DNA from: a virus
Length of the DNA: 51,998 nucleotides
Strand: one strand, 5' to 3'
Virus record (IMG/VR): IMGVR_UViG_3300038420_000078
Coordinates: 1 to 51,998 of that record
Part shown: one piece after another, positions 45,944 to 51,998 of the stretch
How positions within the stretch are numbered: the first letter of the stretch is position 1
Layout of the letters: every line of letters starts with the position of its first letter
The notes under the pieces: model-generated
Seen by the model: only the letters and a program-made list of their open reading frames with translations
Databases searched by the model: none
Told to the model about the DNA's origin: nothing
Position numbers and translations under genes: made by a program

Positions 45944-46317
45944 ATTCTTGTCGCGACTTCCTCAATATCATCGTCGCTGATAATCGGCGAGGTGACGGGG
46001 AAGTTCGTCTGCGGGTCACGCTTCTTCGGATCGCGAATAATCTGAACGCAATCGAGAAGCTCATCCATGATCGGGATGACTTCTTCAGCCTGTATTTGAC
46101 CCCTAAGGAATGTGTCGACGCCGAGCATAAAGATGCCCTCCATACCCATGCCCTGGACGCCCACGACGTCGATCTTGCCGCCGCCCCGATTGTAAGCGAG
46201 CATCGCACGCAGAGCCCACTTTTCAGCCCGGTCCGCTGGCCATTCCTCGATCATAAAAGTTTTTCCTTTATCTCGGCCGCAATAATTCGGTGCCGAAACG
46301 ACTGCCTTTTTGCGCAC
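45817..46317 (-). CDS. tail assembly chaperone G part (166 aa)
   Basis: GTG start after AGAGGCTGAC. The protein lies between the tail tube and tape measure genes, the position of lambda gpG. It is helical with a central basic part. About 28 residues before its own stop, the slippery heptamer GGGTTTC sends some ribosomes into the T frame. Assignment rests on position and frameshift geometry. Confidence 0.72.
   Translation of the reverse strand: MRKKAVVSAPNYCGRDKGKTFMIEEWPADRAEKWALRAMLAYNRGGGKIDVVGVQGMGMEGIFMLGVDTFLRGQIQAEEVIPIMDELLDCVQIIRDPKKRDPQTNFPVTSPIISDDDIEEVATRMWLRSEVIKLHSGFCPADAISKLISAIMARQLSPNMQTSQQA
45904..45910 (-). promoter_or_regulatory. -1 slippery heptamer GGGTTTC
   Basis: In the G frame the sequence reads TC-G GGT TTC-T, which fits X XXY YYZ. 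After a -1 slip the frame reads GGG TTT CTG TCC, exactly the T frame. The heptamer lies in the 127-base overlap of the two chaperone ORFs. Stem-loop downstream not checked. Confidence 0.75.
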
Positions 46318-46318
46318 G

Positions 46319-46549
46319 TCAGCCTCTTCTCGTCGGTCTCAGTGTTGGATAGTCGGGATCAGAAGATTTATTGTCGGCTGATGCGACATTTAGAGGAGGC
46401 CCGCAATCCACTGGCGTCAAAAATTCAACCCGAGTGACTTTGCCGCTCGCTGCGTCGAAATCGATAGCCTTGACCACCGGACAATATTCACGGCTCCCAT
46501 GATCCTCGCCACACCAGCGGCAAGAAACGGTTTCTTTGGCATCGCGCAT
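46319..46549 (-). CDS. small zinc-type phage protein (76 aa)
   Basis: Residues MRDAKETVSCRWCGEDHGSR with two Cys (CRWC), then YCPVVKAIDFDAASGKVTRV with a further Cys: a conserved-looking small phage protein with a likely zinc site. ATG overlaps the tail tube stop by one base; a TTG at 46552 is the alternative. It lies between tube and chaperones; role unknown. Confidence 0.55.
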   Translation of the reverse strand: MRDAKETVSCRWCGEDHGSREYCPVVKAIDFDAASGKVTRVEFLTPVDCGPPLNVASADNKSSDPDYPTLRPTRRG

Positions 46550-46983
46550 CAATTCGCCGCGGGTGAAACGAGATTCCAGACGATGCGATAAGTTCTCGGC
46601 TGCAAAAGCTTCTTAACCTCGGGCATCGACGGATATTGCTCAAGACCGCCGTTAGAACAAGCCAGTTTCAGACCAATCGAGGGAAGGTAAATAGTCCCGC
46701 TCAGCGTGTAGACATCCCCAATCGCCTGTTGCTGCGCATTGATGATGTCAAAGAACGCATTCGAAGCGCTGTTGGCCTGCAAATGGATATTCTGAACGCG
46801 CTCTGTCCAGACGAAACCGAAGCTCAAAACGCCATCGACGCCCATATAGCGCTCCAATATGGTCGCGGCATCCATGCCGGTCACATTGTCTGCGCTGAAG
46901 CCCTGGAGTTGCTGTGGGACGGGAAACAGCGTCGCTTGCGATAGCGTGATGACCGCATTAGCGCCTGTGAGAGAAGCAACCAT
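46549..46983 (-). CDS. tail tube protein (144 aa)
   Basis: ATG at 46983 begins MVASLTGANAVITLSQATLF, and the product (VDGVLSFGFVWTERVQNIHL, VYTLSGTIYLPSIGL) is a small, mainly beta protein. Position directly after the sheath gene, the size and the layout fit the tube subunit, which stacks as hexamers inside the sheath. A longer open frame upstream is a chance extension. Confidence 0.68.
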   Translation of the reverse strand: MVASLTGANAVITLSQATLFPVPQQLQGFSADNVTGMDAATILERYMGVDGVLSFGFVWTERVQNIHLQANSASNAFFDIINAQQQAIGDVYTLSGTIYLPSIGLKLACSNGGLEQYPSMPEVKKLLQPRTYRIVWNLVSPAAN

Positions 46984-46993
46984 TTTGATCCCC

Positions 46994-49165
46994 TTACGTG
47001 AGCGCGACGGAAGACAAGTCGATCGATTGGACGCTACCACGATCCAAATAAAAGAAGCTAATCGGCCAAGGCCCTCGCGTCGATCGAACAGTCGGCGGTG
47101 GGACATTCACTTGCAAATAATAGCCTATAGTCTGGATCGACGAGGCCGCGTCCAATCCTGCGACTTCATTGATATAGGCGATCTGAGATGACGAAAGATT
47201 ACCCGGTCCATAAGCGCCAAAGATAAGTCCTTGGCCAATAGGACCAGACATCGATTCCTCGATAATCGAAGCTCCCGCCAGCGAAAACGGAATAGAGGGC
47301 ACATTCTGAAAGAGCGTTAGAAGTGTGATTTGGAATAGGCTGCTAAGCCAAATCTGATTTTGGTAACTGTCCATCCATGCGAATGGTCCGGTTATTTCAC
47401 CATTATAAGTCCAATCGAATGTTGATGCGCCGGTGGCATAGGCTCCATAAAAATTGTAGCCATTGGCCGCGAGATTTCCCGCGGTGGTCGGGTCGGTGAC
47501 ATTCGCCAGAATTCCCGCCTGTTCCCGGAAAGCGAAGGTCGTGCGCCCATTGGTGGCGTTGTAATTGATCGATGCGGCGACGCCAAGAATGAAGGCGGCC
47601 TTGCCATCATCTTCGGTCTTGCCGCCTTCCCATTCAAGCCATGTTCCCGAATTTTGGTTCGCTTTGAGGATTTGACCGAGACAGGAAGGCGCATCGCTCG
47701 AACTCGCTGGACTTTCGTCCGGGTCCCAACAAACATAACCGAATCGATTGCCGCCTAATGCGCTGTTGTTCCATGCAGCAAAGGCTTGCTTCTGCGTATT
47801 CCCGACGCCCCCATCGGGATCAAAGATCGTCATGAAATTAACCCACGCCTGATTGACAAGAATCAGAGCGTTCATGAAGGTTCCTGGCACCGCCGCCGCC
47901 GCTCCTTGGGAAAGAACGGCTCCGGTCGCCGAGGTCAAATTCAGGGACTCGGCTAGAGTTCCCGTCGCATAAGCGGATGTCGAAGCAACGCCGGTAATGC
48001 CAGACGTGAAAATGAATCCGCCGGTCGTCGAATTGTAAGAGACGGTCATTGGCGTTGCTATGGTCGTGAATGCGCCGCTCGCAACATCTTGCTGCACGCC
48101 ATTAGTCTGGTAAGTCCCGACGCCGCCGGCAGGATCTCCGGTGAGTTGCGCCGTGATGATCGGGCTGCCAGTTAAACCGGCATTGACGAGCGTCTGCCCA
48201 ACGGCGATTGTGGGACTGGCGCAAACGGTCACATCAAGAACCGTTGAAGTGGACACCATGCTTCCACTGGCAATCCCTTGAGCAGAGATGCCGCTCAGTT
48301 GATAGGTTCCCGCGCCTCCGGTCGTTCCGGTGAGCTGCGAGATGATAACCGCGTTCGCCGCTACCGTGGTGACGATATCTCCGGCCGAAAGCAGGCCCGT
48401 CACGCTCGTAGCGTCCAGCACTGTGGACGTTCCAGTAACGGTGGCACTCGTCATATTGCCGCCGGTCGCCGGGGCGCTGAGTTCGAATGTCGCGCCGACG
48501 CCACCGCCCGGCGTGCCGGTGAGTTGCTTGACGATATAGCAACCCGCGGGCAATGGGTGGCTGCCATCGGTTCCCGAAACAAGGTCGCCGGCCGAAAAAT
48601 AACCATCAGTCAGGGAACCGAACGTCAGCGTAGTTCCTGTCGTCGTGCAGGTGGCGGCATGTCCGCCCATCGACGCCGTTAGCGCCGCGCCCATCGACGC
48701 GGTGAACGAAGCCTCGGTCGGATTGGTGAAAGCAGCTTGAATCGCATTGGCGATTGCTGTTGGCGTTGGATCGCCGGCAAAACTGATGGAACTGATCACA
48801 TGCGGATAACCGTCCATCACGACGGTCAACGACCCAGACAAGGCTTCCAATTGAGTTTGGCTCAGCGTGATCTTTGCGCCGCGCAAATAGGCCGGAACTG
48901 CTTCGTTATATTGAGCGATGTAAAGAGTTGATGGGGAAATCGAGGCTCCTTCATAGCCGTTGAAATAAATCCCGGCTTCTGTCGCTTCGTATGAAGCCGC
49001 GCCGAAATAGCCTTCTACGGCGGCCTGATTCGGAAACGAGAGGACTGCCCCGATCGGAACCAACGGATTTGTCGTCAGCATCAAGCCGGCGCCATTCAGA
49101 CCTGTGCCACCTACTCCGAGGACGCTCGGAATGACATTGACAATTTCACTTGCGGGGATCGTCAA
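46994..49165 (-). CDS. tail sheath protein DUF3383 with a large insertion (723 aa)
   Basis: TTG start after CGGAGTATGAGCC gives TIPASEIVNVIPSVLGVGG..., the N-terminal pattern of DUF3383 sheaths. The first 160 residues and residues after 370 belong to this family. Residues about 165-368 (about 200 residues) are an insertion of three or so copies of the repeated virion module. Normal DUF3383 sheaths are 350-500 residues. The insertion should lie on the outside of the contractile sheath, in some two hundred copies. Confidence 0.8.
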   Translation of the reverse strand: MTIPASEIVNVIPSVLGVGGTGLNGAGLMLTTNPLVPIGAVLSFPNQAAVEGYFGAASYEATEAGIYFNGYEGASISPSTLYIAQYNEAVPAYLRGAKITLSQTQLEALSGSLTVVMDGYPHVISSISFAGDPTPTAIANAIQAAFTNPTEASFTASMGAALTASMGGHAATCTTTGTTLTFGSLTDGYFSAGDLVSGTDGSHPLPAGCYIVKQLTGTPGGGVGATFELSAPATGGNMTSATVTGTSTVLDATSVTGLLSAGDIVTTVAANAVIISQLTGTTGGAGTYQLSGISAQGIASGSMVSTSTVLDVTVCASPTIAVGQTLVNAGLTGSPIITAQLTGDPAGGVGTYQTNGVQQDVASGAFTTIATPMTVSYNSTTGGFIFTSGITGVASTSAYATGTLAESLNLTSATGAVLSQGAAAAVPGTFMNALILVNQAWVNFMTIFDPDGGVGNTQKQAFAAWNNSALGGNRFGYVCWDPDESPASSSDAPSCLGQILKANQNSGTWLEWEGGKTEDDGKAAFILGVAASINYNATNGRTTFAFREQAGILANVTDPTTAGNLAANGYNFYGAYATGASTFDWTYNGEITGPFAWMDSYQNQIWLSSLFQITLLTLFQNVPSIPFSLAGASIIEESMSGPIGQGLIFGAYGPGNLSSSQIAYINEVAGLDAASSIQTIGYYLQVNVPPPTVRSTRGPWPISFFYLDRGSVQSIDLSSVALT
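48062..48673 (-). repeat. virion modules inserted in the sheath
   Basis: Three module copies at protein positions about 170-241, 243-305 and 306-367. Shared features: TSTVLDVT-type strand, (V/I)-G-(Q/D), I-x-(A/S)-Q-L-T-G and G-G-(A/V)-G-T-Y-Q. Confidence 0.7.
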
Positions 49166-49240
49166 GGCTCATACTCCGAGTTAGTCGTGATCTTGGAATT
49201 TGCGGATTTGTAACACGAAACGTCCTACTCGCGCAAAACA

Positions 49241-50218
49241 TCAAATAGGATATGCTGCTTCCACGCTGACAAATGTTGGATCGACCGAATCGGCGAATGT
49301 TTGCGGAACCTGAATCGTTTGATGAACCTCGAGATGGCAATCCAAACCCCACCTCCATTCATATTGCGACTCGGCATTAACAAATGGCCTTTGTGCTGGA
49401 TCGTCCGCGTAGAGCGGAACAACCCCATTTAGTGACCCCGATAAGCCAGCAAAGAAGTCCACTCCAAACTCATCACGTAACGCCGTCGATATTGTTTGAG
49501 AAAAATCTCCGCTTGTCGTGTCGCTTGAATGGCAATCGATTTGAACAGTTATTCCAGCATCCTGAGTTAAGGTTTTCCATCCAGCGTTCATAGTTTCATT
49601 TATTATTGTTTGTGAATTAGAAATAAGATACGTTCCGATTCCTCCACTGCCGCTTTGAAGGTCGATTACTTGTGTTCCGATTGCAACATTTTCGCCAAAA
49701 ATGGAAGCTCCGACCAATATCTCTCCGGTTTGGACTTCGGCTACGGTCAGTAAATTTGCGGAAATCGATCCGGTGAATTTTACATCTTGAAAATTATCGA
49801 CATTCGTTGCCAACCGAACAAATCGAATAGGCGTCATTACGACGAACCACGGGTTTGCCGGTTCCGCCGCGCGGTTTGGCTGCCCTGCGATTACATCGAC
49901 GCCCGTTGCCAGTGTGACGCCAGTTGGCGCTGAGCCGAGAGTTTGCGAAAATGAGACCGAATACGTTCCAACTCCGCCCGCGGTTCCGCTGATTTGAGAT
50001 TGAATAGTGGTTCCTGATGCGGCTCCGAGAACTGGCGAATAAAGTTCAATAGTGCCCTCGATGATATTGCTCACCGTCAGCACGTCGCCTGTGATCCATC
50101 CCGAAAATACCGCCGGAGGATCGCCACTGAAAGGTCCGGGCAAAATTTCATACAAAAAAGCCGAGAGAGCGGCCTGAACCGTTGATTGACTGAGCGATAT
50201 CGGAAAGGGAATAATCAA
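49241..50218 (-). CDS. tail terminator-like (LIC_12616-type) protein with two modules (325 aa)
   Basis: TTG at 50218 lies behind GGGAGG and overlaps the previous stop as TTGA. The pattern ISLSQSTVQAALSAFLYEIL, AGQPNRAAEPANPWFVVMTP and IRFVRLATNVD fits the LIC_12616-type phage tail terminator family, which stops tube growth and joins head to tail. Two modules are inserted (about residues 38-100 and 149-212). The C-terminal domain (GWKTLTQDAGITVQIDCHSS) completes the family domain. Confidence 0.65.
   Translation of the reverse strand: MIIPFPISLSQSTVQAALSAFLYEILPGPFSGDPPAVFSGWITGDVLTVSNIIEGTIELYSPVLGAASGTTIQSQISGTAGGVGTYSVSFSQTLGSAPTGVTLATGVDVIAGQPNRAAEPANPWFVVMTPIRFVRLATNVDNFQDVKFTGSISANLLTVAEVQTGEILVGASIFGENVAIGTQVIDLQSGSGGIGTYLISNSQTIINETMNAGWKTLTQDAGITVQIDCHSSDTTSGDFSQTISTALRDEFGVDFFAGLSGSLNGVVPLYADDPAQRPFVNAESQYEWRWGLDCHLEVHQTIQVPQTFADSVDPTFVSVEAAYPI
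49583..50107 (-). repeat. virion modules in the terminator
   Basis: Two module copies at 49919-50107 and 49583-49774, with GDVLTVSNIIEGTI ... GTAGGVGTYSVSFSQTLGSA and NLLTVAEVQTGEILVGAS ... GSGGIGTYLISNSQTIINET. Confidence 0.7.
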
Positions 50219-50583
50219 TAGACCTCCCACGCATTGCAAACGGTGCTCGATCCTGTCGCTATGGCATAAACCGCCGCTGTCACAGGGAGCATGATCGAAC
50301 TGCCTGCTGGCAACTGTGGCGATCCCGCGAACGTCACCCCGCTACCGCCCAGAGCGACAGTCGCCGCGCAAATGATCGCAACACCCACTCGACCTGTTCC
50401 CGGAGTGCCTATGCGCGCGGCGACCAACAATGTCGGTGACGTCGTGACCGTCACGGGCGCGGGACCGGTGAAATTTCCAGATCCGACCGGTGGATATATA
50501 TCGTTCGCGGCATTGGCGAAGTCAGGCAAAGCCAAAAGAGATGCGATTAACGCCAATGAAAATGCTATTTTTCTCATCATCAT
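50215..50583 (-). CDS. virion-associated protein with signal peptide (122 aa)
   Basis: MMMRKIAFSLALIASLLALP with cleavage near NANAAN is a signal peptide. The rest is the small domain shared with the C-terminus of the 341-aa protein at 29313 (TLLVAARIGTPGTGRVGVA, and AAVYAIATGSSTVCNAWEVY). Overlaps both neighbours by 4 bases within the head-tail gene row. A signal peptide in a head-tail module is unusual. Confidence 0.5.
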   Translation of the reverse strand: MMMRKIAFSLALIASLLALPDFANAANDIYPPVGSGNFTGPAPVTVTTSPTLLVAARIGTPGTGRVGVAIICAATVALGGSGVTFAGSPQLPAGSSIMLPVTAAVYAIATGSSTVCNAWEVY

Positions 50584-51407
50584 GATCCATCCTGCGCGGT
50601 TATTAATATCTTAACCCATCCAGCGCTAGAAAACCACGGCTCGACGGGTTGCTCAACCAACCAGACAGAGCCATCCGGCAAAACAACCAAATCGCCGCCT
50701 CGAAGCGTCACTCGAACAATTCCCTTAATGTCGAGACTGGCATAAAGAACGCGATGCGAACCTTGCAAATTCAAATAATCGGTATGTCTTAGATCGCTGG
50801 CGCTTTGAGCCTGGATTTGAGCCAAAATCGTCAGCGAAGTCGTCATGGCTTCCGACGCCACGGTTTGTTGCTGAGTGAGGCTATAGAGGCCAGCGCCGCC
50901 TGTTGGCCCTGATATCTGTCCCGTGATCATGGTTCCGACGGCCAGAGCACTTGTCGTGTCCGCGAGTGTTTGGCCTATCGCGAGTTTTCCCGAGGCGACA
51001 TCCGAGGCATTTAGGACCGTGCTGAGGGCGGTGACGTCGCATTGAGCGAGCGCGCCGGGGAACGGAACCATATTAAGCTGATAAGTGCCAGCGTCGCCGG
51101 CTGGCCCGAAGATTTGATCGATGATGGCGCAACCCGCCGGAAGGGCATTTATTCCATCCGTGCCTGAAATGATGTCTCCAGACTGAAGGCTCCCGGTGAT
51201 AACGGAAATGACCGTTAGGATTCCGGTCTCGTCGCAACTCGCCTGGAAAGTTCCGCCGATGGATGCTGTGATCGATCCCGGCGTTGCATAAGCCGGTTGT
51301 GTCGTTCCGTCTGGAGCCTTCGTGTTTCCGATGCCCTGGCGCAATTCGACGAACTGGTTAGGATTTACCGCGCCGATGGCTGATGAAACGAGTTGATGTA
51401 GATTCAT
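50580..51407 (-). CDS. head-tail connector-type protein with two modules (275 aa)
   Basis: Starts MNLHQLVSSAIGAVNPNQFV and ends in LRHTDYLNLQGSHRVLYASL ... GWVKILITAQDGS, the layout of a phage neck/connector protein family found between capsid and tail genes. Two modules are inserted in the first two thirds (about 51-123 and 126-190). Overlaps the next gene by 4 bases. Confidence 0.6.
   Translation of the reverse strand: MNLHQLVSSAIGAVNPNQFVELRQGIGNTKAPDGTTQPAYATPGSITASIGGTFQASCDETGILTVISVITGSLQSGDIISGTDGINALPAGCAIIDQIFGPAGDAGTYQLNMVPFPGALAQCDVTALSTVLNASDVASGKLAIGQTLADTTSALAVGTMITGQISGPTGGAGLYSLTQQQTVASEAMTTSLTILAQIQAQSASDLRHTDYLNLQGSHRVLYASLDIKGIVRVTLRGGDLVVLPDGSVWLVEQPVEPWFSSAGWVKILITAQDGS
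50838..51257 (-). repeat. virion modules in the connector protein
   Basis: Two module copies (TGILTVISVITGSLQSGDII ... DAGTYQLNMVPFP and STVLNASDVASGKLAIGQTL ... GGAGLYSLTQQQTVASEAM). Confidence 0.7.
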
Positions 51408-51437
51408 CGGCGCGCCTCGCTATTTTTCGAACACCCA

Positions 51438-51998
51438 TTACGTCGCGAGAACGCCGAGTCCCGTCGTCGCACCACCCGCCGCGCTGATCTGTCCGACATA
51501 AATCGCCCCGGTGGCCGCGATCGCCCCGGCGCCGACGGATATGCAAGCGGGATCGAGAATGATGTTGCCAGCCGGGGTGCCGCCGGCGTTGGAGATCGCG
51601 ACTGTCATGGCAGTAGCCCCGAAATTGTGAAACACACATCCTTGAAGCGCGAGATAGCGATCCATTCCGTTTGCGGCCACCAAGATATGAACGTCCGATG
51701 CTTGGGTGACTTCGGATTGGAACAAGCACGATTTCATCACATTGCGCGCCGTGCCCGCGATGAGTTCGAGGGAAGCGTTTGCCAACGACGCGCGCACTAC
51801 GGTATCGAGACCGATCGTGCATCCGACGAAAAGATTTTCGCCCGAACCGCCAATTGTGAGAGAGCGCATCCCGGCCAGCGCCGCCGTCGTCGCGTCGCCG
51901 CCGCCGAAGAATTGAACATTGCTATAATAGTTCCGACCACCATTATCCGCCCAACATACCTGAGAAGCGGTCGCGCCAGTAAATCCGCCATGATATGT
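51438..51998 (-). CDS. beta-helix-like virion protein, 5' end missing
   Basis: The frame is open to the right end of the window, so the start is missing. The visible 186 residues (GGRNYYSNVQFFGGGDATTA, LFVGCTIGLDTVVRASL, NVMKSCLFQSEVTQASDVHI, ALQGCVFHNFGATAMT) show the regular strand pattern of a right-handed beta-helix, as in phage head-decoration or fibre proteins. It precedes the connector genes, so a head-side structural role is likely. Confidence 0.5.
   Translation of the reverse strand, partial: TYHGGFTGATASQVCWADNGGRNYYSNVQFFGGGDATTAALAGMRSLTIGGSGENLFVGCTIGLDTVVRASLANASLELIAGTARNVMKSCLFQSEVTQASDVHILVAANGMDRYLALQGCVFHNFGATAMTVAISNAGGTPAGNIILDPACISVGAGAIAATGAIYVGQISAAGGATTGLGVLAT

Noticed and set aside
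49146-49358. 70-aa minus-strand ORF between sheath and terminator genes
   Set aside because: Lies mostly in the other frame of the terminator gene, with a Ser/Arg-rich translation and no start signal; a shadow ORF.

Overview
The window is a stretch of a tailed bacteriophage (or prophage) genome with a contractile tail. The evidence is a sheath of the DUF3383 type, a tail tube, tail-assembly chaperones with a frameshift site, a tape measure, a baseplate hub, a plug, a Gp138-like spike, gp25/W and J proteins, and tail fibres. The DNA is GC-rich with long operons of ATGA-overlapping genes. A GcrA-like regulator, a C5 methyltransferase and the general style of the small genes suggest an alphaproteobacterial host (perhaps Hyphomicrobiales), but this is inference because no host gene is present. 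No integrase, terminase, portal or major capsid gene is visible; they would lie outside the window, so it cannot be said whether the phage is temperate.

Layout. (1) 152-3989, plus strand: about fifteen small, mostly unrecognised early genes, closed by a strong hairpin terminator at 4013. (2) 4191-12732, minus strand: a replication and DNA-metabolism operon. Read in the direction of transcription it has an HTH regulator, small genes, an RMF-like protein, an HNH endonuclease, a RuvC-like resolvase, a DnaB-N/RepA-type helicase, a C5 methyltransferase, a GcrA-like protein and a DnaA domain IV protein. The methyltransferase gene carries a second long ORF in another frame. A 610-base non-coding stretch (11479-12088) interrupts this operon. 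(3) 12827-21655, plus strand: a divergent operon with its own promoters, holding HTH genes, a RecE-like nuclease with a SAP motif, a RecT-like annealing protein, an HNH protein of the DUF968 type and many small genes. (4) 26642-21621, minus strand: a lysis and accessory block (holin-like peptides, endolysin, lipoprotein, small secreted proteins) with structured leaders. (5) 26730-27151, plus strand: two small genes diverging from the lysis block. (6) 51998-27148, minus strand: the virion block. Transcription runs from head-tail connector proteins (right edge) through terminator, sheath, tube, chaperones, tape measure and baseplate to tail fibres and a beta-helix tailspike.

How it fits together. 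RecE/RecT-like proteins, the RuvC-like resolvase and the helicase form the recombination-dependent replication set. The right half builds the tail in the usual myovirus order. The most interesting signals are: an overprinted 408-codon ORF inside the methyltransferase gene; a repeated beta-rich module inserted ten times into four different virion proteins, including the sheath; a leader at 23057-23129 whose two hairpins have complementary loops and hide a ribosome binding site; a -1 slippery heptamer at the chaperone overlap; signal peptides on tail-fibre-like proteins; and at least four free-standing HNH endonucleases, two wedged into the tail operon with 4-base or 1-base gene overlaps.
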